Shown: positions 46,848-57,414 of the stretch, piece by piece
Layout: each line of letters starts with the position of its first letter
Position numbering within the stretch: position 1 is the stretch's first letter
Origin: Linyphia triangularis
Taxonomy: Eukaryota; Arthropoda; Arachnida; Araneae; Linyphiidae
Direction of reading: 5' to 3'
NCBI GenBank assembly: GCA_963978545.1
Contig: OZ021729.1
Span: 6,441,001 to 6,505,000, forward strand
DNA length: 64,000 nucleotides
The notes under the pieces: model-generated
What the model was told of the DNA's origin: nothing
Seen by the model: only the letters and a program-made list of their open reading frames with translations
The model's database searches: none
Translations under genes and position numbers: made by a program

Positions 46848-47400
46848 GCATTACTTTCAATTACATATTATACCAAAATGGATTGGTGTTATTTACCCTT
46901 TTTATATTTTCATCATTCTATTAGGAAAAAAAAGAAAAAAAGGAGGGAAAAAAAAGCCAGCCAGGCAATGGCTGACCAAACGATATAGTTTTTAGTGTGC
47001 TAGCTTCTTGACCACGAGGTTGCTGGTTCCGAGTCCCGTGTTAGGCATGGGTGTTTGTAAATGTATGTTGGCTTGTCTAATGACGAATGTTTCGGCGCAT
47101 TATAGCCCTCGTGTTGCTGACGGCGCCAGATAATCTGAATACAACCAACCAACCAGCCTGGCAATATTTTTGGCGATAATTCTTTCACTATCCTTTCTTG
47201 TAAGTGAAACAGAGGAGATAAGAAAAATCGTTAGAGTCGCTTTTTAACAATTACTGAAAGTCATGATTTTTTTTAATACCAACTACCTGATGCACATGCG
47301 CAATTTTGACGAAAACCTTAACGGTAAGTCCCATGGCCACCACTAACCATCCTGCCAATTTGTTATGCTGACCACGTGCAAAATAATTGCGCGTCTGTGT
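46848..47400 (+). mobile_element. Dispersed repeat family F, copy split by a SINE
   Basis: Shares 'actttcaattacat', 'tttttatattttc.tcattc', 'ggcgataattctt', 'gattttgacgaaaacctta'-like sequence and 'catggccaccac' with 50050-50770. It is interrupted at 46970-47152 by a SINE. Confidence 0.7.
46970..47152 (+). mobile_element. SINE family 1, copy h
   Basis: Full-length copy with a 13-bp duplication ccagcc[a/t]ggcaat (46957-46969 and 47153-47165). Several changes in the tRNA-like head (gatatagtttttagtgtgc; B box gttccgagtcc) suggest it is inactive. Confidence 0.92.
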
Positions 47401-47429
47401 GTCTGGCGGTGGTCACCATAAATCCCGAA

Positions 47430-47600
47430 TCAACTGATATTCAACTTTAGTATACGGGTAAGTGGTGAACGGGAGAAATGTCATTAAGGTTTTCGCCAAA
47501 ACTGCGCAAGCGAATAAGGTATCTGTTATTGAAAATTTTACTTTTTTCAGCAATTGTCATAAATGGCTATAACAATTTTGATCAAAATCATTGTGATAAT
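47430..47600 (-). repeat. Inverted fragment of family F
   Basis: The plus strand reads 'cattaaggttttcgccaaaa', 'ctgcgcaagcgaataaggta' and 'caattttgatcaaaatc', the reverse complement of blocks seen in family F. It lies in opposite orientation to 46848-47400, forming a loose inverted pair. Confidence 0.6.
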
Positions 47601-47792
47601 CAAGGGGTGAAAATCTTTCCACTTTTTCTACAATTTTATTATTTTTAGTGGACTTAATAAGGCTTTATCATACTAAACTTGCCTATAACTTCGATTAAAA
47701 AGTTCTGGCTGCACTACTGTTCTGTACACACATTAGTACACAAATATATTCTCATTCAGCTATTTTTGCTGCTGAAAATAACGCTGCATATA

Positions 47793-48327
47793 CACTATCT
47801 ACCAATAAGTATTTGGACACCCAAGCAATTGTGGATGTCTGCAGTCCTGATATACGTCCCCCTTGATTCCAATTCATGGTAGGCTCAAATCTGACAACTA
47901 CTCCACTAACCTAGATAACTATGTGCTTCCTACGCTGTGGCAATTTTACGGGTTGGATCATTGTTACTTCCAATATGACGACGCCACTTGTCATGTTGCG
48001 CGGTCCACCATGGATTAGAATTGGCAGAACCGACTGGACTGTCCTGCTCAGAGTCCAGACGTGAATCCTATGGAACACCTCTGGGACGAGTAGGATCGCC
48101 GAAAGGGGTGCAGCAACAGTCCAAAATCGATGAAAGAACGCACATGTCCACTACAAGACGAGTGGAAGAAAATACCACTCTCCATCATCCAAACACTTGT
48201 GGAAAGCATGCCCTGGAGTGTATGTACTGTAATTGCCTTAGGTGGAGGCTCAACCACTAATTGAATTTGAATAAATTGTGTTCATTGCCTTTATCACAGG
48301 TGTCTAATTACTTATTGGTAGATAGTG
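47793..48327 (+). mobile_element. Deleted Tc1-like transposon, copy 1
   Basis: Termini CACTATCTACCAATAAGTA and TACTTATTGGTAGATAGTG lie between TA dinucleotides (47791-47792 and 48328-48329). The interior translates to the C-terminal part of a Tc1-type DDE transposase: the 'NYVLPTLWQF' region, 'AQSPDVNPMEHLWDE' after a frame change, then a TAG stop. The N-terminal half is missing. The open frames at 47988-48260 and its reverse are shadows of this remnant. Confidence 0.9.
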
Positions 48328-48329
48328 TA

Positions 48330-48729
48330 TTTTTCCTCTTTTTTACATTTTGACAGTTTTCACACCTGGATAATACTTACAACGTGCTCTGGACGACACA
48401 ACCTCCAAAGTTTAAAAAAAAAAAAGCTATAAAGAGGAAGAAGAATTCTTTAACACGTTCTCTTCCCTTGAGCATCGTCCATCAACTATCTTGTTGTAGC
48501 ATTAGGGTGACGATATGGCCATTATACCAAACGCTTTTACCGTCGGTAGTTCTTTAAATATTAAAGTGCTCTAAATTACTAAAATAAATGAGGTATTCTT
48601 CTGTACATTAAAATGAAACAAAACGAAGTAATTATTAGAACTGTGGGAAATCTTTTTATTTGGATAATTATATCTGTTACCGGGGGGGGGGAGCGATGAA
48701 TTAAATCTGGCATTCTGTAGAGAAGCTAA
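48330..48729. other. No gene seen
   Basis: AT-rich with a G-run near 48681. Nothing recognised. Confidence 0.5.
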
Positions 48730-49390
48730 TAGACTGAGAGGTGACTGCAATTTTTGCACCCATCTAACATCATTCTGAATTTTTTATAGAAATTGAAGAA
48801 AAGTGAGTAGATTACGAATCCACAAGTCTGCCGTGGCAAAAAATGGCCGAAACTGGTTAAAAATTGACTTTTAATAAGTTGAACTAAATCCATTTGCCAA
48901 ATGCGCTATAACTTGCCAAATAATGAGCATTTCTTTTATTTGGTAACCCTCACTCTTTAATTTTCAATTAAGAAGGTTGCAGACGATTCGGATGTGTGGC
49001 TATGGCTTACTTGCCTCTTTCACAAATGAGCCAAATTGGCAATACACATTACGTCACTGATGACCTAACTGATGTCGCCAATTTGGCTTACTTTTAAAAG
49101 ATACAAGTTTTCCGATCTAGAGATCAGAAATCGTTTGCGCTTTTTCTCGTTGAAAATCAAAATGCAGTGGGTTACCAGACGAAAAAGTTTGTTCTCTTTT
49201 TGGCAAGTTATGACATATTTGGCTATCGGATTTTAGTTCAACTGATTTCAAGTCGATTTTTGATCTGTTTCAGCCATTTTTGCCACGGCAGACCAGTGGA
49301 TTCGTAATCTACTCACTTTTCTCCAATTTCTATAAAAAATTCAGAATAATGCTCAATGGTGTCCAAAAATTGCAGTCGCCTCTCGAACTA
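48730..49390 (-). mobile_element. REP long-TIR MITE, copy 5 (inverted)
   Basis: Left TAGACTGAGAGGTGACTGC, right GCAGTCGCCTCTCGAACTA, with TA inside and following. Same internal order as copy 2, so the same orientation as that copy. Confidence 0.87.
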
Positions 49391-49616
49391 TAAGTATTTC
49401 ATAAAATATCGAAAACTGGCCGGCAAAAGTATGAAACGATTAAACATTTCACACATTGCCTAGGCATTCTATAGAATTCCAAATGGCTAAGTATGAAAAA
49501 CATAAAAAAAAAATTGGGAAGTTCATTTAATGAGCCTGTTTGACTTTTTGTAAGAAATAAAATGAAAATAAATTAGAAATAAGTAAATTATTAACTTTCT
49601 TGATGCAACAAGTAGG

Positions 49617-49618
<2 letters not shown>

Positions 49619-49699
<81 letters not shown>
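49619..49699. repeat. (TA)n microsatellite
   Basis: About 40 TA units. It adjoins the palindrome at 49705-49982. The 'YIYIYI' open frames are artefacts. Confidence 0.97.
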
Positions 49700-49701
<2 letters not shown>

Positions 49702-49704
49702 TTT

Positions 49705-49802
49705 AAACTTTTATTTAAAGTACGTACAAAATTAAAGGTGTAGAAAACAAAATGCATGGATTTTTTTATTGGAGAGAGAAGAAAAAGAAAAAAGAAAGAA
49801 AA

Positions 49803-49899
<97 letters not shown>

Positions 49900-49982
49900 C
49901 TTTTTCTTCTCTCTCCAATAAAAAAATCCATGCATTTTGTTTTCTACACCTTTAATTTTGTACGTACTTTAAATAAAAGTTT
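49705..49982. repeat. 278-bp palindrome centred on a second (TA)n
   Basis: The left arm (aaacttttatttaaagtacg, then gtacaaaattaaaggtgtag, gcatggatttttttattgg) is matched in reverse complement by the right arm ending at 49982. Arms are about 95-100 bp and nearly perfect; the centre is an AAAAAG-rich tract plus about 40 TA units plus its T-rich complement. It could be a fold-back element or MITE, or an assembly hairpin artefact. Confidence 0.9.
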
Positions 49983-50049
49983 TTAATGGCTATCTTTAAA
50001 TATTTTTTCAAAATAACATACGTATTTTTGTGGATGAACGGCTTTTAAA

Positions 50050-50770
50050 CTAGGGGTGTGGAACATCGAACAACTTTCAATTACACTATATTACTGATGT
50101 GGATTTGTGTCATTTATCGTTTTTATATTTTCCTCATTCGTTTGGAAATAATTGCCAGTTTGGCGACATTTTCGGGGATAATTCTTATATGGGACTTCAA
50201 GGAGAGGGAAAAAATTTGCCAAAATGGGAATTTTGGCGATATATTTTCGATAATTCTTATATTATCCTTTCTTATAGGTGATATTGAGGAGAGGGAAAAA
50301 ATCGTTGGTGAGCTATATTCAAGCAAAGAGAACTCTGTGTTGAATGTGGTTGTTCAACTTTTTCCCCCGTTAAAGCATTTTTACGGAAATTTCAAAGGTG
50401 AGGATGTTTAGAACAACTTAAGAGGCACTATCACAGCAATTTTTATTAAAATTAGAGAAATTTTTAGCAATCATTGAAAAACGTGATTTTTTAAATGGCA
50501 GCTATCTTATGCGCATGCACGATTTTGACGAAAACCTTAATGGTAGGTCTCATGGCCACAACCAACCCTCACGCCAAATTTGAACATCGCAGATCAATTT
50601 GCTCGGGAGTTATGCTGACCACAGACTCACACACAGACAGACATTTTTTCTATATCACTTTTTTGAAATTAGGAGGTTCCAAAACGTGGAGAAATGCAAA
50701 TTTATTTATTTTTTTCTGAATACTATACTTTCATTACCCTATGTATACATATGGATAATTGAAAGTCAAA
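50050..50770 (+). mobile_element. Dispersed repeat family F, copy B
   Basis: The best-preserved copy: 'taggggtgtggaacatcg' at the start, 'gataattcttatat' twice, 'gcgcatgcacgattttgacg', 'gttatgctgaccacagactc' and 'catatggataattgaaagt' at the end. Open frames inside (50058-50411, 50495-50719) are not conserved in copy A, so coding is unlikely. Confidence 0.75.
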
Positions 50771-51044
50771 AAAGCTTTATCATAACTCTTTTTTTTTTTT
50801 TTTTTCAAAGTTTGCCTAAAGAGCAAGTGTCATTCAATAGAATGCTTATGTATTATCTACAATGCTTAGGTAAAGTATTCTCATATTTCTCATATTTATT
50901 TGTCTTAAAACACCAGAAATAATATAAATTGCTCAGGTTTTCTATTGAATTCCGTCTTTTCATATGACGGTAACATATCATTGACTAACCTAATAATTGA
51001 AATTAATGCCCCAAGTATATGGAGACAAGTGTTAAGTCCTTTGG

Positions 51045-51228
51045 GTCCACCTGATGACTGTGGAGTTAGCACTCTGGCTTCGCATGCCAAAGGTTCCGGG
51101 TTCGAATCTCTAGTTAGCCATGAATGTTCGTTGTGGTTCGGAATCCACGTTAAAATGTAGGTTCCGGCCTGGTTAGCCGTTACTGTGCATAAAAATAGGT
51201 CATTGATTGTACAATTCAACCAACCAAT
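51045..51228 (+). mobile_element. tRNA-derived SINE, family 2, copy b
   Basis: Head: 'gactgtggagttagcactct' and 'ggcttcgcatgcc', with a B-box-like GGTTCGAATCT. Body: 'gttcgttgtggttcggaatc', 'ggcctggttagccgttactg'. Tail: ttcaaccaaccaa. A 13-bp duplication ttaag[t/g]cctttgg (51032-51044 and 51229-51241) has one mismatch. Reference copy for family 2. Confidence 0.9.
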
Positions 51229-51241
51229 TTAAGGCCTTTGG

Positions 51242-52015
51242 TCAAATTGAAACTCCTACAAGCGAGTTAGAAACTTCACAATACGTTTTTCTTAAAATAT
51301 CAAATGTGAAATTTAATTGTAACTTTCCAATATAGTACTAATAATTTTGTATATCTCCCTAAAGCGATACCTAAATATAATGCAATGTTACGTCACACGA
51401 TTTTCAAAGCTTCTTATTCTGCATGTGTAAATGCATGGAGGTGCAGTGTGATTGTATGAAACGAACATTTATTGCAGCTTTTATCTAAATAAATCTGAAG
51501 TAACATTTTCCTTTTTTTTTTGGCTCTTAACTCCTGAACTAAACTCTTTCCCTACATAATTAATTGCAGTTATTCAAATCAAACCAAGCCATAGGCATAT
51601 GAAGTGGCAAGTGTCGCACTGAATTTGAGGCAACTGCTTCTGGCAGATGTAAAACTTTGCCTCGTCAGCTAACGAAACAGACCAGATTGAAAATAGCGCT
51701 TTTGTTAAAGGAAAACAAAAAGAAAATTGTAGCTTGTCGTTCATTTTAACTTCTGGCACAAATACGTTTTCTATGCAATCAAATTGGAGATATAGTTACG
51801 GAAATAGCTACAGGCTTCAATTATTTATTCTGTAAATAATTCTGTTATAAAAGAGTATTTCTATTTAAAAAGTGTGTGCCTTAAACTCAAATTAATTTAA
51901 GTTTCTAATAGTAAGCATATTCCAATGCAGTTTCAAAACCTTATGAAATCATTCAATCCCGTGACAATTCCAAATATTGTTAGAGAACGGCAACACTTCC
52001 AGTGTTTCCCTATTA
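51242..52015. other. No gene supported
   Basis: AT-rich. The minus-strand frame at 51574-51759 has no recognised domain. Confidence 0.5.
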
Positions 52016-52019
52016 ATAA

Positions 52020-52794
52020 TGTTACGAATTTTTGTATATTTGTAAATATTTCTTAGTGGTAATTTTGTAAATAGGAAAATTTATGTACTTTTGCATAAGG
52101 CAGTGCAACAGTTCGTCTTAAGTTGGCTTCCCTGCAGTGTGTCTATTAATGCTTGATAACGAGTTTTACAGAGGTAACGCTGGGAAGCGAGTTTTACAAG
52201 GAGCAGGGCATTTAACATTATGGTAATGGCAATCTCGCCAAATTGGCGATATAAAGCCAAGTTGGCGACGGTTTTGGCAACTAATTTTTGTCGCTAAATT
52301 TGGCGAGAAATCGCCAAATGGTCGCCAAAATCGCCAAATGTCTCCAAACTTGGTGACCATTTGGCGACATTTTCGGTCCCCATGTACATGTATAGGACTT
52401 TTCGACTACGATCTGGAAAGTTCTCCAAATATCTACCTCTAAAAGTTTCAAGAATGTTCACCTCCCCTATATAAGACCGGCCGGGAAAGGAGTTGACTGG
52501 GTTAGTCAGTTAGTTTACTGGAATTGCTGAGTTGAGATACTGAGTCTCAGTGAGCATTCAGAGAAGTTCGAAAGCGAACTGTATTGCATTGCCTTTTGAG
52601 GCGATTTAGCAGTTGTGTGTCACGTTTAACTGCTGTTTTGGGCTCTATTATTGTGAAAAGAGCTGTATTGAGTCTACTAGAACGAGAAGTTCTGGAGTTG
52701 TAAAGGAATATGTGAAGAGTTGTATTGGAATAAATTTCTGCAAGTTTTGGTCTGCTTTGGCTCTTTCAAATCTTTCGAACCCATCCACGCAACA
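52020..52794 (+). mobile_element. Probable solo LTR, copy 3 (different subfamily)
   Basis: Begins TGTTACGAATTTTTG and ends CACGCAACA. The flanks ataa and atat match at only three of four bases, so the right end is less certain. A TATA box 'ctatataagaccgg' near 52468 is shared with LTR copy 1, followed by 'gttagtcagttag' and an AATAAA near 52728. At 775 bp it is longer than copies 1 and 2 because of an inner TTGGCGA minisatellite. Confidence 0.65.
52230..52375. repeat. TTGGCGA / TCGCCAA short-motif cluster
   Basis: About a dozen 'tcgccaaa' and 'ttggcga' heptamers on both strands within 145 bp, many as adjacent inverted pairs (cgccaaattggcg). It lies upstream of the LTR TATA box. The reverse-strand frame at 52166-52360 is a read through it. 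Confidence 0.85.
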
Positions 52795-52849
52795 ATATTA
52801 TGTTCGAACCCGTCAGCGCAGTCATTCTCATTCCATCCTAACCTACCGA

Positions 52850-53022
52850 GCCCACTTCATGGCTGTGAAGTTAGCGCTCTGGCCTCGCATGCCAAAAGGT
52901 GCCGGGTTCGATTCCTGGATTAGGCTTGGATGTCCGTTGTGGTTCAGAATCCACTTTGAGCTGAAGGTCCCGGTCTGATTAGCCGTCATTGCGCAAAAAA
53001 AATATTTTATTGAGCAAACCAA
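52850..53022 (+). mobile_element. SINE family 2, copy c
   Basis: Same head and body as 51045-51228, with a good B box GGGTTCGATTCC and an (AACC)-type tail. The flanks cctaacctaccga and cctattctaccga (52837-52849 and 53023-53035) match at 11 of 13. Confidence 0.87.
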
Positions 53023-53196
53023 CCTATTCTACCGAAGACCGAACCAAAGGACATGTGTTGGTGGTGCTTTAACTTTTTCTCAGATTATATATTACGAACC
53101 GTAATTTAATTCCTCAAACTGAATATTTATTTAAATTTAAAAGTCGTTTATGTTTAGACGTTTGACATCCAAGTGGGATGTGCTGTATAAGAAATG

Positions 53197-53372
53197 GTTG
53201 GTTGTATTCAGATTATCTGGCGCCGTCAGCAACACGAGGGCTATAATGCGCCGAACATTCGTCATTAGACAAGCCAACATACATTTACAAACACCCATGC
53301 CAACACGGGACTCGAACCCGCAACCTCGCGGTCTAGAAGCTAGCACGCTAACCACTATGCCGTTTGGTCGGC
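53197..53372 (-). mobile_element. SINE family 1, copy i
   Basis: Reverse-strand copy with a 14-bp duplication ctgta[t/c]aagaaatg (53183-53196 and 53373-53386). Intact B box. Confidence 0.94.
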
Positions 53373-53386
53373 CTGTACAAGAAATG

Positions 53387-53707
53387 AAGCTTGATCGACA
53401 CCAAAAATGCTGCATATATTGTGATTACACTTACCTTCCTATCACCTATCATTTTATCCTTCTACCTTCTATATATTATTCGTTTACTATAAATGAAGCT
53501 ATTAAACGTTTTATGAATAGTTGATGAATATAATGTAAATTAAATACAATTATGCTGTATATTTTTATATGTAAAGTAACATTTTTAATTCATGAAGCAT
53601 AAATTTCATTCAACAACTCATTAACCCTTTGAACTCGAAGCCTCCTTCGCGTGGAGGTACCAGCAACTCGAGACGTTTCGCAGTATTTTCGGTTCGGTTA
53701 ACGTTTT
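53387..53707. other. No gene seen
   Basis: Unique AT-rich sequence. No recognised feature. Confidence 0.5.
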
Positions 53708-53720
53708 CCCGCTTCAAAGA

Positions 53721-54100
53721 TTCGACCAAACGGTATAGTGGTTAGCGTGCTAGCTTCTAAACCGCGAGGTTGCGGGTTCCGAGTCCCGTGTTAAGCATGG
53801 GTGTTTGTAAATGTATGTTGGCTTGTCTAATGACGAATGTTCCAGCGCATTATAGCCCTCGTGTTGCTGACGGGGTCAGATAATCTGAATACAACCGCCG
53901 ACCAAACGGTATAGTGGTTAGCGTGCTAGCTTCTAGACCGCGAGGTTGCGGGTTCCGAGTCCCGTGTTAAGCATGGGTGTTTGTAAATGTATGTTGGCTT
54001 GTCTAATGACGAATGTTTCGGCGCATTATAGCCCTCGTGTTGCTGACGGCGCCAGATAATCTGAAAACAACCAACCAACCAACTGAATACAACCAACCAA
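53721..54100 (+). mobile_element. SINE family 1, copy j (outer), with a SINE in its tail
   Basis: The outer 13-bp duplication cccgcttcaaaga lies at 53708-53720 and 54101-54113. The outer SINE runs from 53721 to 53896 and its last bases (tgaatacaaccaacc) reappear at 54084-54100, after an inserted second copy. Confidence 0.93.
53897..54082 (+). mobile_element. SINE family 1, copy k (inner)
   Basis: Inserted into the tail of copy j in the same orientation. Its own duplication ctgaatacaacc (53885-53896 and 54083-54094) is tail sequence of copy j. Full-length, with the (AACC)n tail. Confidence 0.94.
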
Positions 54101-54171
54101 CCCGCTTCAAAGAAACAAAGCATTAACAATCATTGCCTTGCATCAAATTCCCACATCAAGCCTAGTGGTGA

Positions 54172-54320
54172 GCCGACCAAACGGTAAAGTGGTTAGCTTG
54201 CTAGCTTCTGGACCGCGAGGTTGCGTGTTCGAGTCCTGTGTAAGGCATGAATGTTTGTAAATGTATGGGTTTTTTTTTTCAAATGACGAATGTTTAGGCG
54301 CATTAAAGCCCTCGTGTTGC
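54172..54320 (+). mobile_element. SINE family 1, copy l, 3'-truncated
   Basis: The head is intact (B box gtgttcgagtcc) and the body stops after 'gccctcgtgttgc' without the 'tgacggcgccagataatctg' segment or the tail. An internal T run (54270) is extra. An old or aberrant copy. Confidence 0.88.
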
Positions 54321-55035
54321 AAAGAGTTAAACACAGAAGAATCATCGATATAAAAAAACTTGTCTTATTTATTTAAATTGTAGGATAATATTAAAAAGCA
54401 AAATACTATATTCGAACTTTCAAAGCGCAAACCAATATTTGATTTAGTTCCTAAGCCAGCTCCCAAAATAAACCCATCTGCATTAACGTCAACCTACAAA
54501 ACATCATGAAATATCTATTTCTATCCCTCCCTCCATCTATTCTCAGCAATAAAATCTATTAAACAACATTTAGACCGTCTCTTCACAATCCACAACATTA
54601 ACCACCGCCATCCACTCAATACGAAATTCCCAAAAACGCCGACGCACAAAATCCATAACACAGACCATAAAAACATCCATCACAAACGACGCCGCAATTG
54701 ACCTTTAAAGTCAAAACTCTGTAAAACACCTCAGCGGAGAGGATAAATTGCACTTCGCATTAAAATGACGCTTGCTTTTAAATACCGTCGGTTTCCGGAT
54801 TCCATTAAAGGGCGTGTAAATATTGCGAATTCCAGCGAAAACCATTGTTCTATCAAAGTTCCTTCCTTTCGTAAACGATACCCAATCACGTGGTTTTCTT
54901 TAAAAAGGCCGGAAAACCGCAGAAATAAACGATTGCAGATAGCTTTGTCGGAGATTAATGTACATAGCATTTATGACACGTACGCTTGTATTCGCTATAT
55001 TTATATGGCGAAAGTGACGTAAGTCACAAAGAAGC
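54321..55035. other. No gene supported
   Basis: 54480-54720 is unusually purine-poor on the plus strand (C/A-rich). Open frames at 54731-55022 on both strands have no recognised domain. Confidence 0.45.
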
Positions 55036-55043
55036 CTTTCAAC

Positions 55044-55703
55044 CAGGGCCTGATCATGACAAGTTGGGGCCCAAGGTCCGGGCAATTTCGAGGGCCCCTT
55101 TTTCAAATGCGAGATTTACTGGAAATGAGCTTGACTTATACTCAAATGAATTAAAATTAAATATAGAAAAAGTTGATCAATAAACGTTAATTTATTGTTT
55201 TCTAAAAGTTAATTGCCGACCAAACGGTATAGTGGTTAGCGGGCTAGCTTCTAGACCCCGAGGTTGCGGGCTCGAGTCCCGTGTTAGGCATGGGTGTTTG
55301 TAAATGTATGTTGGCTTGTCTAATGACGAATGTTTCGGCGCATTACAGCCCTCGTGTTGCTGACGGCGCCAGATAATCCGAAAACCCAACCAATTAAAAA
55401 TTAATTTTTTTCTGTCACAAACAAAGAAACAAATTTCAAACAATCAAAATTATAAATCAAAACAGGAAAAAATTTATAATGGTGTATTGCATTTCACGAT
55501 CACAATGAGTAGTAATATCCTTGACAACAATATCTGCAGCATTACTCATGACTTCAGAGTCGACTTTTGCTGATTTGACAATAGGTTCTTCAAGAATTCC
55601 TTTTAATTTTTGTCTATCTTTCAGGAAAGCTTGTTTTTTACTCTTTTAAATGATGGTTTGTGGGCCCAAGGCCTTGTGGGTCATCAGCGATGATCAGGGC
55701 CTG
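55044..55703. mobile_element. hAT-like deleted element
   Basis: Termini CAGGGCCTGATCATGAC and GATGATCAGGGCCTG are inverted with one difference. A perfect 8-bp duplication ctttcaac flanks it (55036-55043 and 55704-55711), the hAT signature. The minus strand from 55640 to 55480 reads as protein-like (VDSEVMSNAADIVVKDIT), probably the last trace of a transposase. A SINE interrupts it. Confidence 0.88.
55215..55395 (+). mobile_element. SINE family 1, copy m
   Basis: Inserted in the hAT element, with an 11-bp duplication aaaa[g/a]ttaatt (55204-55214 and 55396-55406). B box with one change (gggctcgagtccc). Confidence 0.92.
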
Positions 55704-55810
55704 CTTTCAACACGGATTGGGATTCAGGTTAGTTTCTCGGCAAAGAGGCGGAAAAAAACGTCTCTGGATTATAGAAATCTAGAGACGTTTTATTTATTAA
55801 ATCCTTTATA

Positions 55811-56355
55811 CACTATCTACCAATAAGTATTTGGACACTCATGCAATTGAGCATGTCTGCAGTCCTGATCTACGTCACCCTTGATCCCAATTCATGGTAG
55901 GCTCAACGCTGACTACTACTCCACTAACCTAGATAACTATGTGCTCCCTACGGGGTGGCAATTTTAAGGTTGGATCATTGTTACTTCCAAGATGACTACG
56001 CCACTTGTTATATTGTGAGGTGCACCATGGATTAGTATGATGACAGCTGGCTGAACCGACTGGACTGGCCTGCTCAGAGTCCAGACGTGAATCCTATGGA
56101 ACACCTCTGGGACGAGTAGGATCGCCGAATTAAGGAGTGCAGCAACCGTCCAAAATCGGTGAAATAGCGCACATGTTCACTCTAAGCCAGTGAAAGAAAA
56201 TGCCACTGTCCATCACCCAAACACTTGTGGAAAGCATGCTCCGGACTGTATGTACAGTAATTGCCTTAGGTGGAGGCTCAACCACCTATTGAATTTGAAT
56301 AAATTGTGTTTATCTCTTTTATCATAGGTGTCCAATTGCTTATTAGTAGATAGTG
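55811..56355 (+). mobile_element. Deleted Tc1-like transposon, copy 2
   Basis: Same termini as 47793-48327, between TA dinucleotides. Better-preserved transposase C-terminus: LDWPAQSPDVNPMEHLWDE, followed by TAG where a leucine codon is expected, then DRRIKECSNRPKSV-like sequence. It has the same N-terminal deletion and the same TAG as copy 1, so both descend from one already dead progenitor. Confidence 0.92.
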
Positions 56356-56650
56356 TATTAACTTCGATTTTGTGAGTATGTCTATTGTGGTCAAATCTGA
56401 GGAGGCCTAATTAACCCCTTCGCCGTCAATCAATCGGGCTCTGAAACTTGGCATATAGATTCGATGTCGATTGAGAATGCATTCTATCATATTTTGGGGG
56501 GCTGTCACTGTCACGAAAAGGTCCCTTTTACGAAATATTAATAAACCAACTTGCCATCATCGATCGCGCTGAAATAGCATTTAACCGATCGTTGAAGAAC
56601 TCTTTCCTGTTGCCAAAACTGTTTTAATGAATAAATAATAAAATTGTTTT

Positions 56651-56833
56651 GGTTGGTTGGTTGTTTTCAGATTATCTGGCACTGTCAGCAACACGAGGGC
56701 TATAATGCGCCGAAACATTCGTCATTTCACAAGCCAACAAACATTTACAAACACCCATGCCTAACACGGGACTCGAACCGGCAACCTCGTGGTCTAGAAG
56801 CTAGCACGCTAACCACTATACCGTTTGGTCGGC
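56651..56833 (-). mobile_element. SINE family 1, copy n
   Basis: Reverse-strand copy with a perfect 14-bp duplication aataaaattgtttt (56637-56650 and 56834-56847). Confidence 0.95.
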
Positions 56834-56847
56834 AATAAAATTGTTTT

Positions 56848-57406
56848 AATCAGAATAAATAAAAAAGATGTTTGGAAGCGAGTGGAAAAATTCGCATTCA
56901 TTTTTCATGAATAAATTTGTTGATAGATATGTTTTTAATATTCATAAAATTCGATGCCAACACCAAGCACACGGTGACACCAGAAATGGCGCTATATTAA
57001 TGAATATAAAAGTTGGCAATGCATATAAAGGATTTATATAAAAAAAACTTTGTTTTTATGGGTTATTTTATTTTTTAAAGGTTTTACGCAGGCGATTTTC
57101 GTCCTTAATGTATCGCTCCAACGCCATTTTGGTTTTTCAAAGCGCTGATCAATTTGCACATGGAAAATACTGATGTTGCCATTCGAAAATTTTGAATTTT
57201 TTTTTTAACTGTAACCGTAAACGTGAGAACTCTATTGTTTGAAATCATCACAATCTCAACCGCATACCTTTAAATAATAATATCCGAAATGTCCTTTCAT
57301 ATATTATTATTTAAAGGTATGCGGTCAAATAAGTTACTAGGGTTTCATATATCAAAGAAAATTCTTTGAGATCACCCGTACTTTGAAACGAACTTTTACG
57401 TACAAC
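56848..57406. other. No gene; perfect 24-bp hairpin
   Basis: No coding region. 57260-57283 and 57301-57324 are exact reverse complements (arms begin ccgcatacctttaaataat) separated by a 17-base loop. Otherwise unremarkable. Confidence 0.7.
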
Positions 57407-57414
57407 ATATACAT

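Noticed and set aside
49527..49986. Frames encoding long YIYIYI tracts
   Set aside because: They are reads of (TA)n and its palindromic flanks.
50058..50411. 117-codon frame in family F copy B
   Set aside because: The frame is not preserved in the related copy at 18415-19150.
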